From: Saccoglossus kowalevskii
Lineage: Eukaryota > Hemichordata > Enteropneusta > Harrimaniidae
Assembly: GCF_000003605.2 (NCBI RefSeq)
Contig: NW_003138319.1
Location: 1-28,743 of the forward strand
Direction: 5' to 3'
DNA length: 28,743 nt
Under the pieces are notes generated by a model that worked only from the letters and a program-made list of their open reading frames with translations, made no database searches and had not been told where the DNA came from. The translations under genes were made by a program, and so were the position numbers. This document shows, piece after piece, positions 10,136 through 23,673 of this stretch; within the stretch, counting starts at the first letter, position 1, and every line of letters starts with the position of its first letter.

Positions 10136-10841
10136 TGTGCTGTGTTACCAATCTGACCACATTTCACTGACAGAGCTGTGCTCTGTTACCAATCTGATTG
10201 CATTACACTGACAGAGCTGAGCTCTGTTACCAATATGACTGCATTACACTGACAGAGCTGAGCTCTGTTACCAATCTGACTGCATTACACTGACAGAGCT
10301 GTGCTCTGTTACCAATCTGACTGCATTACACTGACAGAGCTGAGCTCTGTTATCAATATGACTGCATTACACTGACAGAGCTGTGCTGTGTTACCAATCT
10401 GACTGCATTACACTGACAGAGCTGTGCTCTGTTACCAATCTGACTGCATTACACTGACAGTGCTGAGCTCTGTTACCAATCTGACTGCATTACACTGACA
10501 GAACTGAGCTGTTACCAATCTGACTGCATTACACTGACAGAGCTGAGCTCTGTTACCAATATGACTGCATTACACTGACAGAGCTCTGTTACCAATATGA
10601 CTGCATTACACTGGCAGAGCTGTGCTCTGTAAACAATATGTCTGCATTATACTGACAGAGCTGAGCTCTGTTACCAATCTGACTGCATTACGCTGACAGA
10701 TTTCTGTTACCAATCTGACTGCATTACACTGAAATAACTGTGCTCTGTTACCAATCTGACTGCATTACACTGACAGAGCTGTGCTCTGTTACCAATCTGA
10801 CTGCATTACACTAACAGAGCTGTGCTCTGTTACCAATCTGA
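10028..10841 (+). repeat. 814-bp block matching 12013-12826
   Basis: This matches at a constant offset of 1,985 bp and appears identical or nearly so by eye. Shared private variants are CCACATTTCACTG (about 10156 and 12141) and CTGACAGTGCTGAG (about 10453 and 12438). It contains the cassette with CTGGCAG monomers at 10611 and 12596. It ends where this copy goes to GACCACATT and the other to GACTGCATT. The high identity marks it as one of the more recent duplications in the window. Confidence 0.85.
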
Positions 10842-10888
10842 CCACATTACACTGACAGAGCTGTGCTCTGTTACCAATCTGATTGCAT

Positions 10889-12060
10889 TACACTGACAGA
10901 GCTGAGCTCTGTTACCAATCTGACTGCATTACACTGACAGAGCTGAGCTCTGTTACCAATCTGACTGCATTACACTGACAGAGCTGTGCTCTGTTACCAA
11001 TCTGACTGCATTATACTGACAGAGCTGAGCTCTGTTACCAATCTGACTGCATTACACTGACAGAACTGAGCTGTTACCAATCTGACTGCATTACACTGAC
11101 AGAGCTGAGCTCTGTTACCAATATGACTGCATTACACTGACAGAGCTCTGTTACCAATATGACTGCATTACACTGGCAGAGCTGTGCTCTGTAAACAATA
11201 TGTCTGCATTATACTGACAGAGCTGAGCTCTGTTACCAATCTGACTGCATTACGCTGACAGATTTCTGTTACCAATCTGACTGCATTACACTGAAATAAC
11301 TGTGCTCTGTTACCAATCTGACTGCATTACACTGACAGAGCTGTGCTCTGTTACCAATCTGACTGCATTACACTAACAGAGCTGTGCTCTGTTACCAATC
11401 TGACTGCATTACACTGACAGAGCTGTGCTCTGTTACCAATATGACTCCATTACACTGACAGAGATGAGCTCTGTTACCAATCTGACTGCATTACACTGAA
11501 ATAACTGTGCTCTGTTACCAATCTGACTGCATTACACTGACAGAGCTGTGCTCTGTTACCAATCTGACTGCATTACACTAACAGAGCTGTGCTCTGTTAC
11601 CAATCTGACTGCATTACACTGACAGAGCTGTGCTCTGTTACCAATATGACTCCATTACACTGACAGAGATGAGCTCTGTTACCAATCTGACTGCATTACA
11701 CTGACAGGGCTGTGCTCTGTTACCAATATGACCACATTACACTGACAGAGCTGTGCTCTGTTACCAATCTGACTGCATTACACTGACAGAGCTGAGCTCT
11801 GTTACCAATCTGACTGCATTACACTGACAGAGCTGAGCTCTGTTACCAATCTGACTGCATTACACTGACAGAGCTGTGCTCTGTTACCAATCTGACTGCA
11901 TTACACTGACAGAGCTGAGCTCTGTTACCAATCTGACTGCATTACACTGACAGAGCTGTGCTCTGTTACCTATCTGACTGCATTACACTGACAGAGCTGA
12001 GCTCTGTTACCTATCTGACTGCATTACACTGACAGAGCTGAGCTCTGTTACCAATCTGAC
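10889..12060 (+). repeat. 1.17-kb block matching 16926-18097
   Basis: This matches at a constant offset of 6,037 bp. Both copies carry a cassette (CTGGCAG at 11173 and 17210), a second CTGAAATAACTG monomer without a full cassette (about 11498 and 17535), and two TTACCTATCTG monomers (about 11967 and 12008; 18004 and 18045). Isolated differences in the later copy include GCTCCGTTACC (about 17588), ATTACTCTAAC (about 17609) and CAGAGATGAG (about 17866). Confidence 0.85.
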
Positions 12061-12784
12061 TGCATTACACTGACAGATCTGTGCTCTGTTACCAATCTGA
12101 CTGCATTACACTGACAGAGCTGTGCTGTGTTACCAATCTGACCACATTTCACTGACAGAGCTGTGCTCTGTTACCAATCTGATTGCATTACACTGACAGA
12201 GCTGAGCTCTGTTACCAATATGACTGCATTACACTGACAGAGCTGAGCTCTGTTACCAATCTGACTGCATTACACTGACAGAGCTGTGCTCTGTTACCAA
12301 TCTGACTGCATTACACTGACAGAGCTGAGCTCTGTTATCAATATGACTGCATTACACTGACAGAGCTGTGCTGTGTTACCAATCTGACTGCATTACACTG
12401 ACAGAGCTGTGCTCTGTTACCAATCTGACTGCATTACACTGACAGTGCTGAGCTCTGTTACCAATCTGACTGCATTACACTGACAGAACTGAGCTGTTAC
12501 CAATCTGACTGCATTACACTGACAGAGCTGAGCTCTGTTACCAATATGACTGCATTACACTGACAGAGCTCTGTTACCAATATGACTGCATTACACTGGC
12601 AGAGCTGTGCTCTGTAAACAATATGTCTGCATTATACTGACAGAGCTGAGCTCTGTTACCAATCTGACTGCATTACGCTGACAGATTTCTGTTACCAATC
12701 TGACTGCATTACACTGAAATAACTGTGCTCTGTTACCAATCTGACTGCATTACACTGACAGAGCTGTGCTCTGTTACCAATCTG

Positions 12785-14348
12785 ACTGCATTACACTAAC
12801 AGAGCTGTGCTCTGTTACCAATCTGACTGCATTACACTGACAGAGCTGTGCTCTGTTACCAATATGACTCCATTACACTGACAGAGATGAGCTCTGTTAC
12901 CAATCTGACTGCATTACACTGACAGGGCTGTGCTCTGTTACCAATATAACCACATTACACTGACAGAGCTGTGCTCTGTTACCAATCTGACTGCATTACA
13001 CTGACAGAGCTGAGCTCTGTTACCAATATGACTGCATTACACTGACAGAGCTGAGCTCTGTTACCAATCTGACTGCATTACACTGACAGAGCTGTGCTCT
13101 GTTACCAATCTGACTGCATTACACTGACAGAGCTGAGCTCTGTTACCAATCTGACTGCATTACACTGACAGAGCTGTGCTCTGTTACCAATCTGACTGCA
13201 TTACACTGACAGATCTGTGCTCTGTTACCAATCTGACTGCATTACACTGACAGAGCAGTGCTCTGTTACTAATCTGACCGCATTACACTGACAGAGCTAT
13301 GCTCTGTTACCAATCTGACCACATTACACTGACAGAGCTGAGTTCTGTTACCAATCTGACTGCATTACACTGACAGAGCTGTGCTCTGTTACCAATCTGA
13401 CTGCATTACACTGACAGAGCTGAGCTCTGTTATCAATATGACTGCATTACACTGACAGAGCTGTGCTGTGTTACCAATCTGACTGCATTACACTGACAGA
13501 GCTGTGCTCTGTTACCAATCTGACTGCATTACACTGACAGAGCTGTGCTGTGTTACCAATCTGACTGCATTACACTGACAGAGCTGTGCTCTGTTACCAA
13601 TCTGACTGCATTACACTGACAGAGCTGAGCTCTGTTACCAATCTGACTGCATTACACTGACAGAACTGAGCTGTTACCAATCTGACTGCATTACACTGAC
13701 AGAGCTGAGCTCTGTTACCAATATGACTGCATTACACTGACAGAGCTCTGTTACCAATATGACTGCATTACACTGGCAGAGCTGTGCTCTGTAAACAATA
13801 TGTCTGCATTATACTGACAGAGCTGTGCTCTGTTACTAATCTGACCGCATTACACTGACAGAGCTGAGCTCTGTTACCAATCTGACTGCATTACGCTGAC
13901 AGATTTCTGTTACCAATCTGACTGCATTACACTGAAATAACTGTGCTCTGTTACCAATCTGACTGTATTACACTGACAGAGCTGTGCTCTGTTACCAATC
14001 TGACTGCATTACACTAACAGAGCTGTGCTCTGTTACCAATCTGACTGCATTACACTGACAGAGCTGTGCTCTGTTACCAATATGACAACATTACACTGAC
14101 AGAGATGAGCTCTGTTACCAATCTGACTGCATTACACTGACAGGGCTGTGCTCTGTTACCAATATGACCACATTACACTGACAGAGCTGTGCTCTGTTAC
14201 CAATATGACTGCATTACACTGACAGAGCTGAGCTCTGTTACCAATCTGACTGCATTACACTGACAGAGCTGTGCTCTGTTACCAATCTGACTGCATTACA
14301 CTGACAGAGCTGAGCTCTGTTACCAATCTGACTGCATTACACTGACAG
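12785..14348 (+). repeat. 1.56-kb block matching 24951-26514
   Basis: This is the longest paired block I could trace, at a constant offset of 12,166 bp. Shared variants include GAGCTATGCTC (about 13295 and 25461), GAGCAGTG with TTACTAATCTGACCG, repeated GCTGTGCTGTG monomers, GACTGTATT (about 13962 and 26128), TATGACAACATT (14082 and 26248) and an interposed TTACTAATCTGACCG monomer right after the CTGGCAG unit (13814 and 25980). Upstream, the later copy lacks one monomer (the CTAACAG unit); downstream it has one extra monomer before the 39-bp unit. Confidence 0.85.
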
Positions 14349-14736
14349 AACTGAGCTGTTACCAATCTGACTGCATTACACTGACAGAGCTGAGCTCTGT
14401 TACCAATATGACTGCATTACACTGACAGAGCTCTGTTACCAATATGACTGCATTACACTGGCAGAGCTGTGCTCTGTAAACAATATGTCTGCATTATACT
14501 GACAGAGCTGAGTTCTGTTACCAATCTGACTGCATTACACTGACAGAACTGAGCTGTTACCAATCTGACTGCATTACACTGACAGAGCTGAGCTCTGTTA
14601 CCAATATGACTGCATTACACTGACAGAGCTCTGTTACCAATATGACTGCATTACACTGGCAGAGCTGTGCTCTGTAAACAATATGTCTGCATTATACTGA
14701 CAGAGCTGAGCTCTGTTACCAATCTGACTGCATTAC
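14017..14736 (+). repeat. 720-bp block matching 7905-8624
   Basis: This is the partner of 7905-8624 at an offset of 6,112 bp, with TATGACAACATT at 14082, GAGTTCTG at about 14510 and the doubled cassette. Its first part also belongs to the block matching 24951-26514, so the TATGACAACATT variant occurs three times (7970, 14082, 26248). Confidence 0.8.
14458..14696 (+). repeat. 198-bp short HOR, second occurrence
   Basis: Two CTGGCAG monomers (14458 and 14656) are 198 bp apart, with the same internal order as at 8346-8584 and the shared GAGTTCTG variant in the unit after the first one. It lies within the block that matches 7905-8624. Confidence 0.9.
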
Positions 14737-16029
14737 ACTGACAGAGCTGTGCTCTGTTACCAATCTGACTGCATTACACTGACAGAGCTGTGCTCTGTTA
14801 CCAATATGACTCCATTACACTGACAGAGATGAACTCTGTTACCAATCTGACTGCATTACACTGACAGGGCTGTGCTCTGTTACCAATATAACCACATTAC
14901 ACTGACAGAGCTGTGCTCTGTTACCAATCTGACTGCATTACACTGACAGAGCTGAGCTCTGTTACCAATATGACTGCATTACACTGACAGAGCTGAGCTC
15001 TGTTACCAATCTGACTGCATTACACTGACAGAGCTGTGCTCTGTTACCAATCTGACTGCATTACACTGACAGAGCTGAGCTCTGTTACCAATCTGACTGC
15101 ATTACACTGACAGAGCTGAGCTCTGTTACCAATCTGACTGCATTACACTGACAGATCTGTGCTCTGTTACCAATCTGACTGCATTACACTGACAGAGCTG
15201 TGCTCTGTTACAAATCTGACCGCATTACACTGACAGAGCTGTGCTCTGTTACCAATCTGACCACATTACACTGACAGAGCTGTGCTCTGTTACCAATCTG
15301 ATTGCATTACACTGACAGAGCTGAGCTCTGTTACCAATATGACTGCATTACACTGACAGAGCTGAGCTCTGTTACCAATCTGACTGCATTACACTGACAG
15401 AGCTGTGCTCTGTTACCAATCTGACTGCATTACACTGACAGAGCTGTGCTCTGTTACCAATCTGACTGCATTACACTGACAGAGCTGTGCTCTGTTACCA
15501 ATATGACCACATTACACTGACAGAGCTGTGCTCTGTTACCAATCTGACTGCATTACACTGACAGAGCTGAGCTCTGTTACCAATATGACTGCATTACACT
15601 GACAGAGCTGTGCTGTGTTACCAATCTGACTGCATTACAGTGACAGAGCTGTGCTCTGTTACCAATCTGACTGCATTACACTGACAGAGCTGAGCTCTGT
15701 TACCAATCTGACTGCATTACGCTGACAGAACTGAGCTGTTACCAATCTGACTGCATTACACTGACAGAGCTGAGCTCTGTTACCAATATGACTGCATTAC
15801 ACTGACAGAGCTCTGTTACCAATATGACTGCATTACACTGGCAGAGCTGTGCTCTGTAACCAATATGTCTGCATTATACTGACAGAGCTGAGCTCTGTTA
15901 CCAATCTGACTGCATTACGCTGACAGATTTCTGTTACCAATCTGACTGCATTACACTGAAATAACTGTGCTCTGTTACCAATCTGACTGCATTACACTGA
16001 CAGAGCTGTGCTCTGTTACCAATCTGACT

Positions 16030-16804
16030 GCATTACACTGACAGAGCTGTGCTCTGTTACCAATCTGACTGCATTACACTGATAGAGCTGTGCTCTGTTA
16101 CCAATATGACTCCATTACACTGACAGAGATGAGCTCTGTTACCAATCTGACTGCATTACACTGACAGGGCTGTGCTCTGTTACCAATATGACCACATTAC
16201 ACTGACAGAGCTGTGCTCTGTTACCAATCTGACTGCATTACACTGACAGAGCTGAGCTCTGTTACCAATATGACTGCATTACACTGACAGAGCTGAGCTC
16301 TGTTACCAATCTGACTGCATTACACTGACAGATCTGTGCTCTGTTACCAATCTGACTGCATTACACTGACAGAGCTGTGCTCTGTTACCAATCTGACCGC
16401 ATTACACTGACAGAGCTGTGCTCTGTTACCAGTATGACTGCATTACACTGACAGAGCTCTGTTACCAATATGACTGCATTACACTGGCAGAGCTGTGCTC
16501 TGTAACCAATATGTTTGCATTATACTGACAGAGCTGAGCTCTGTTACCAATCTGACTGCATTACGCTGACAGATTTCTGTTACCAATCTGACTGCATTAC
16601 ACTGACATAACTGTGCTCTGTTACCAATCTGACTGCATTACACTGACAGAGCTGAGCTCTGTTACCAATATGACTGCATTACACTGACAGAGCTGAGCTC
16701 TGTTACCAATCTGACTGCATTACACTGACAGAGCTGTGCTCTGTTACCAATCTGACTGCATTACACTGACAGAGCTGAGCTCTGTTACCAATCTGACTGC
16801 ATTA
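16030..16804 (+). repeat. 775-bp block matching 26700-27475
   Basis: This matches at an offset of about 10,670 bp. Both copies carry TTACCAGTATGAC (about 16427 and 27097) and the second cassette haplotype: GTAACCAATATGTTTGC in the CTGGCAG monomer (16484 and 27154) followed by CTGACATAACTG (16602 and 27272). The later copy has one extra C in TTACCCAATATG (about 26770) and the variant CAGAGATGAACTC. The match ends at ATTACTCTG here versus ATTACACTG there. Confidence 0.8.
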
Positions 16805-16925
16805 CTCTGACAGAGCAGTGCTCTGTTACTAATCTGACTGCATTACACTGACAGAGCTGAGCTCTGTTACCAATCTGACTGCATTACACTGACAGAGCTG
16901 TGCTCTGTTACCAATCTGACCACAT

Positions 16926-18097
16926 TACACTGACAGAGCTGAGCTCTGTTACCAATATGACTGCATTACACTGACAGAGCTGAGCTCTGTTACCAATCTG
17001 ACTGCATTACACTGACAGAGCTGTGCTCTGTTACCAATCTGACTGCATTATACTGACAGAGCTGAGCTCTGTTACCAATCTGACTGCATTACACTGACAG
17101 AACTGAGCTGTTACCAATCTGACTGCATTACACTGACAGAGCTGAGCTCTGTTACCAATATGACTGCATTACACTGACAGAGCTCTGTTACCAATATGAC
17201 TGCATTACACTGGCAGAGCTGTGCTCTGTAAACAATATGTCTGCATTATACTGACAGAGCTGAGCTCTGTTACCAATCTGACTGCATTACGCTGACAGAT
17301 TTCTGTTACCAATCTGACTGCATTACACTGAAATAACTGTGCTCTGTTACCAATCTGACTGCATTACACTGACAGAGCTGTGCTCTGTTACCAATCTGAC
17401 TGCATTACACTAACAGAGCTGTGCTCTGTTACCAATCTGACTGCATTACACTGACAGAGCTGTGCTCTGTTACCAATATGACTCCATTACACTGACAGAG
17501 ATGAGCTCTGTTACCAATCTGACTGCATTACACTGAAATAACTGTGCTCTGTTACCAATCTGACTGCATTACACTGACAGAGCTGTGCTCCGTTACCAAT
17601 CTGACTGCATTACTCTAACAGAGCTGTGCTCTGTTACCAATCTGACTGCATTACACTGACAGAGCTGTGCTCTGTTACCAATATGACTCCATTACACTGA
17701 CAGAGATGAGCTCTGTTACCAATCTGACTGCATTACACTGACAGGGCTGTGCTCTGTTACCAATATGACCACATTACACTGACAGAGCTGTGCTCTGTTA
17801 CCAATCTGACTGCATTACACTGACAGAGCTGAGCTCTGTTACCAATCTGACTGCATTACACTGACAGAGATGAGCTCTGTTACCAATCTGACTGCATTAC
17901 ACTGACAGAGCTGTGCTCTGTTACCAATCTGACTGCATTACACTGACAGAGCTGAGCTCTGTTACCAATCTGACTGCATTACACTGACAGAGCTGTGCTC
18001 TGTTACCTATCTGACTGCATTACACTGACAGAGCTGAGCTCTGTTACCTATCTGACTGCATTACACTGACTGAGCTGAGCTCTGTTACCAATCTGAC
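16926..18097 (+). repeat. 1.17-kb block matching 10889-12060
   Basis: This is the partner of 10889-12060 at offset 6,037 bp. After the match the sequence passes directly into GACCACATTTCACTGACAGG and a 39-bp ACAGGACTGAG unit (about 18109). This junction is seen only here and joins two parts of the HOR that are normally several monomers apart, so it is a likely recombination junction. Confidence 0.8.
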
Positions 18098-19523
18098 CAC
18101 ATTTCACTGACAGGACTGAGCTGTTACCAATCTGACTGCATTACACTGACAGAGCTGAGCTCTGTTACCAATATGACTGCATTACACTGACAGAGCTCTG
18201 TTACCAATATGACTGCATTACACTGGCAGAGCTGTGCTCTGTAAACAATATGTCTGCATTATACTGACAGAGCTGTGCTCTGTTACCAATCTGATTGCAT
18301 TACACTGACAGAGCTGAGCTCTGTTACCAATCTGACTGCATTACACTGACAGAGCTGTGCTCTGTTACCAATCTGACTGCATTACACTGACAGAGCTGAG
18401 CTCTGTTTTCAATATGACTGCATTACACTGACAGAGCTGTGCTGTGTTACCAATCTGACTGCATTACACTGACAGAGCTGTGCTCTGTTACCAATCTGAC
18501 TGCATTACACTGACAGAGCTGAGCTCTGTTACCAATCTGACTGCATTACACTGACAGGACTGAGCTGTTACCAATCTGACTGCATTACACTGACAGAGCT
18601 GAGCTCTGTTACCAATATGACTGCATTACACTGACAGAGCTCTGTTACCAATATGACTGCATTACACTGGCAGAGCTGTGCTCTGTAAACAATATGTCTG
18701 CATTATACTGACAGAGCTGAGCTCTGTTACCAATCTGACTGCATTACGCTGACAGATTTCTGTTACCAATCTGACTGCATTACACTGAAATAACTGTGCT
18801 CTGTTACCAATCTGACTGCATTACACTGACAGAGCTGTGCTCTGTTACCAATCTGACTGCATTACACTGACAGAGCTGTGCTCTGTTACCAATATGACTC
18901 CATTACACTGACAGAGCTGTGCTCTGTTACCAATCTGACTGCATTACACTGACAGAGCTGAGCTCTGTTATCAATATGACTGCATTACACTGACAGAGCT
19001 GTGCTGTGTTACCAATCTGACTGCATTACACTGACAGAGCTGTGTTCTGTTACCAATCTGACTGCATTACACTGACAGAGCTGAGCTCTGTTACCAATCT
19101 GACTGCATTACACTGACAGAACTGAGCTGTTACCAATCTGACTGCATTACACTGACAGAGCTGAGCTCTGTTACCAATATGACTGCATTACACTGACAGA
19201 GCTCTGTTACCAATATGACTGCATTACACTGGCAGAGCTGTGCTCTGTAAACAATATGTCTGCATTATATTGACAGAGCTGAGCTCTGTTACCAATCTGA
19301 CTGCATTACGCTGACAGATTTCTGTTACCAATCTGACTGCATTACACTGAAATAACTGTGCTCTGTTACCAATCTGACTGCATTACACTGACAGAGCTGT
19401 GCTCTGTTACCAATCTGACTGCATTACACTAACAGAGCTGTGCTCTGTTACCAATCTGACTGCATTACACTGACAGAGCTGTGCTCTGTTACCAATATGA
19501 CTCCATTACACTGACAGAGATGA

Positions 19524-20289
19524 GCTCTGTTACCAATCTGACTGCATTACACTGACAGGGCTGTGCTCTGTTACCAATATAACCACATTACACTGACAGA
19601 GCTGTGCTCTGTTACCAATCTGACTGCATTACACTGACAGAGCTGAGCTCTGTTACCAATATGACTGCATTACACTGACAGAGCTGAGCTCTGTTACCAA
19701 TCTGACTGCATTACACTGACAGAGCTGTGCTCTGTTACCAATCTGACTGCATTACACACTGACAGAGCTGAGCTCTGTTACCAATCTGACTGCATTACAC
19801 TGACAGAGCTGAGCTCTGTTAGCAATCTGACTGCATTACACTGACAGATCTGTGCTCTGTTACCAATCTGACTGCATTACACTGACAGAGCTGTGCTCTG
19901 TTACCAATCTGACCGCATTACACTGACAGAGCTGTGCTCTGTTACCAATCTGACCACATTACCCTGACAGAGCTGTGCTCTGTTACCAATCTGATTGCAT
20001 TACACTGACAGAGCTGAGCTCTGTTACCAATATGACTGCATTACACTGACAGAGCTGAGCTCTGTTGCCAATCTGACTGCATTACACTGACAGAGCTGTG
20101 CTCTGTTACCAATCTGACTGCATTACACTGACAGAGCTGAGCTCTGTTACCAATCTGACTGCATTACACTGACAGAACTGAGCTGTTACCAATCTGACTG
20201 CATTACACTGACAGAGCTGAGCTCTGTTACCAATATGACTGCATTACACTGACAGAGCTCTGTTACCAATATGACTGCATTACACTGGC
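19524..20289 (+). repeat. 766-bp block matching 27978-28743
   Basis: This matches at an offset of 8,454 bp. Shared variants are TATAACCACATT (about 19577 and 28031), ATTACACACTG (about 19751 and 28205) and TTAGCAATCTG (about 19819 and 28273). Single differences are ATTACCCTG (about 19967) and GTTGCCAATC (about 20065) here, and an inserted G in GACGTGCATT (about 28693) in the later copy. The later copy is cut by the window end, so the true length is unknown. Confidence 0.8.
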
Positions 20290-20523
20290 AGAGCTGTGCT
20301 CTGTAAACAATATGTCTGCATTATACTGACAGAGCTGAGCTCTGTTACCAATCTGACTGCATTACACTGACAGAACTGAGCTGTTACCAATCTGACTGCA
20401 TTACACTGACAGAGCTGAGCTCTGTTACCAATATGACTGCATTACACTGACAGAGCTCTGTTACCAATATGACTGCATTACACTGGCAGAGCTGTGCTCT
20501 GTAAACAATATGTCTGCATTATA
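20285..20523 (+). repeat. 198-bp short HOR, third occurrence
   Basis: Two CTGGCAG monomers (20285 and 20483) are 198 bp apart, with the same five-monomer order as at 8346-8584. The second one starts the 644-bp tandem series. Confidence 0.9.
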
Positions 20524-22098
20524 CTGACAGAGCTGAGCTCTGTTACCAATCTGACTGCATTACGCTGACAGATTTCTGTTACCAATCTGACTGCATTACA
20601 CTGAAATAACTGTGCTCTGTTACCAATCTGACTGCATTACACTGACAGAGCTGTGCTCTGTTACCAATCTGACTGCATTACACTAACAGAGCTGTGCTCT
20701 GTTACCAATCTGACTGCATTACACTGACCGAGCTGTGCTCTGTTACCAATATGACTCCATTACACTGACAGAGATGAGCTCTGTTACCAATCTGACTGCA
20801 TTACACTGACAGAGCTGTGCTCTGTTACCAATCTGACTGCATTACACTGACAGAGCTGAGCTCTGTTATCAATATGACTGCATTACACTGACAGAGGTGT
20901 GCTGTGTTACCAATCTGACTGCATTACACTGAGAGAGCTGTGCTCTGTTACCAACCTGACTGCATTACACTGACAGAGCTGAGCTCTGTTACCAATCTGA
21001 CTGCATTACACTGACAGAACTGAGCTGTTACCAATCTGACTGCATTACACTGACAGAGCTGAGCTCTGTTACCAATATGACTGCATTACACTGACAGAGC
21101 TCTGTTACCAATATGACTGCATTACACTGGCAGAGCTGTGCTCTGTAAACAATATGTCTGCATTATACTGACAGAGCTGAGCTCTGTTACCAATCTGACT
21201 GCATTACGCTGACAGATTTCTGTTACCAATCTGACTGCATTACACTGAAATAACTGTGCTCTGTTACCAATCTGACTGCATTACACTGACAGAGCTGTGC
21301 TCTGTTACCAATCTGACTGCATTACACTAACAGAGCTGTGCTCTGTTACCAATCTGACTGCATTACACTGACCGAGCTGTGCTCTGTTACCAATATGACT
21401 CCATTACACTGACAGAGATGAGCTCTGTTACCAATCTGACTGCATTACACTGACAGAGCTGTGCTCTGTTACCAATCTGACTGCATTACACTGACAGAGC
21501 TGAGCTCTGTTATCAATATGACTGCATTACACTGACAGAGGTGTGCTGTGTTACCAATCTGACTGCATTACACTGAGAGAGCTGTGCTCTGTTACCAACC
21601 TGACTGCATTACACTGACAGAGCTGAGCTCTGTTACCAATCTGACTGCATTACACTGACAGAACTGAGCTGTTACCAATCTGACTGCATTACACTGACAG
21701 AGCTGAGCTCTGTTACCAATATGACTGCATTACACTGATAGAGCTCTGTTACCAATATGACTGCATTACACTGGCAGAGCTGTGCTCTGTAAACAATATG
21801 TCTGCATTATACTGACAGAGCTGAGCTCTGTTACCAATCTGACTGCATTACGCTGACAGATTTCTGTTACCAATCTGACTGCATTACACTGAAATAACTG
21901 TGCTCTGTTACCAATCTGACTGCATTACACTGACAGAGCTGTGCTCTGTTACCAATCTGACTGCATTACACTAACAGAGCTGTGCTCTGTTACCAATCTG
22001 ACTACATTACACTGACAGAGCTGTGCTCTGTTACCAATATGACTCCATTACACTGACAGAGATGAGCTCTGTTACCAATCTGACTGCATTACACGGAC
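20325..22098 (+). repeat. 644-bp block in tandem, about 2.75 copies
   Basis: Copies run from about 20325, 20969 and 21613; the last stops matching at about 22098. CTGGCAG monomers at 20483, 21127 and 21771 are exactly 644 bp apart. The first two copies share changes seen nowhere else: CTGACCGAGCTG (20723 and 21367), CAGAGGTGTGCTG (about 20892 and 21536), CTGAGAGAGCTG (about 20929 and 21573) and CCAACCTGAC (about 20952 and 21596). The near-complete sharing of private mutations makes this the clearest recent tandem amplification in the window. The third copy lacks CTGACCGAG and has GACTACATT (about 21999). Confidence 0.9.
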
Positions 22099-22126
22099 AA
22101 GGCTGTGCTCTGTTACCAATATGACC

Positions 22127-23075
22127 ACATTACACTGACAGAGCTGAGCTCTGTTACCAATCTGACTGCATTACACTGACAGAGCTGTGCTCTGTTACCA
22201 ATCTGACTGCATTACACTGGCAGAGCTGAGCTCTGTTATCAATATGACTGCATTACACTGACAGAGCTGTGCTGTGTTACCAATCTGAATGCATTACACT
22301 GACAGAGCTGTGCTCTGTTACCAATCTGACTGCATTACACTGATAGAGCTGAGCTCTGTTACCAATCTGACTGCATTACACTGACAGAACTGAGCTGTTA
22401 CCAATCTGACTGCATTACACTGACAGAGCTGAGCTCTGTTACCAATATGACTGCATTACACTGACAGAGATCTGTTACCAATATGAATGCATTACACTGG
22501 CAGAGCTGTGCTCTGTAAACAATATGTCTGCATTATACTGACAGAGCTGATCTCTGTTACCAATCTGACTGCATTACGCTGACAGATTTCTGTTACCAAT
22601 CTGACTGCATTACACTGAAATAACTGTGCTCTGTTACCAATCTGACTGCATTACACTGACAGAGCTGTGCTCTGTTAACAATCTGACTGCATTACACTAA
22701 CAGAGCTGTGCTCTGTTACCAATCTGACTGCATTACACTGACAGAGCTGTGCTCTGTTACCAATATGACTCCATTACACTGACAGAGCTGTGCTCTGTTA
22801 CCAATCTGTCGGCATTACACTGACAGAGCTGAGCTCTGTTACCAATATGACTGCATTACACTGACAGAGCTGAGCTCTGTTACCAATCTGACTGCATTAC
22901 ACTGACAGAGCTGTGCTCTGTTACCAATCTGACTGCATTACACTGACAGAGCTGAGCTCTGTTACCAATCTGACTGCATTACACTGACAGAGCTGAGCTC
23001 TGTTACCAATCTGACTGCATTACACTGACAGATCTGTGCTCTGTTACCAATCTGACTGCATTACACTGACAGAGC
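22127..23075 (+). repeat. 949-bp block matching 9187-10135
   Basis: This is the partner of 9187-10135 at offset 12,940 bp. After the match the copy continues with GAGCAGTG and TTACTAATCTGACCG monomers, giving a complete HOR of 1,177 bp between the CTGGCAG monomers at 22497 and 23674. Within that stretch, the run GATCTGTG, GAGCAGTG, GACCAC appears twice (about 23030-23150 and 23395-23525), a further local duplication. Confidence 0.8.
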
Positions 23076-23673
23076 AGTGCTCTGTTACTAATCTGACCGC
23101 ATTACACTGACAGAGCTGTGCTCTGTTACCAATCTGACCACATTACACTGACAGAGCTGTGCTCTGTTACCAATCTGATTGCATTGCACTGACAGAGCTG
23201 AGCTCTGTTACCAATATGACTGCATTACACTGACAGAGCTGAGCTCTGTTACCAATCTGACTGCATTACACTGACAGAGCTGTGCTCTGTTACCAATCTG
23301 AGTGCATTACACTGACAGAGCTGAGCTCTGTTACCAATCTGACTGCATTACACTGACAGAGCTGAGCTCTGTTACCAATCTGACTGCATTACACTGACAG
23401 ATCTGTGCTCTGTTACCAATCTGACTGCATTACACTGACAGAGCAGTGCTCTGTTACTAATCTGACCGCATTACACTGACAGAGCTGTGCTCTGTTACCA
23501 ATCTGACCACATTACACTGACAGAGCTGAGCTCTGTTACCAATCTGACTGCATTACACTGACAGAACTGAGCTGTTACCAATCTGACTGCATTACACAGA
23601 CAGAGCTGAGCTCTGTTACCAATATGATTGCATTACACTGACAGAGCTCTGTTACCAATATGACTGCATTACA
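22497..23673 (+). repeat. Near-full-length higher-order repeat unit (1,177 bp)
   Basis: This spans one CTGGCAG monomer to the base before the next, 1,177 bp, about 29 monomers. The same 1,177-bp spacing occurs at 12596-13773, and 1,182 bp at 14656-15838. The order after the cassette is type A, CTAACAG type A, A, TATGACTCC, further A and B units, GATCTGTG, GAGCAGTG with GACCG, GACCAC, GATTGC, B and A units, and back to the 39-bp unit; the CAGAGATGAG and CAGGG/GACCAC pair is missing in this copy but present in many others. The fullest order I can infer is 30 monomers, about 1,218 bp. Confidence 0.75.
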
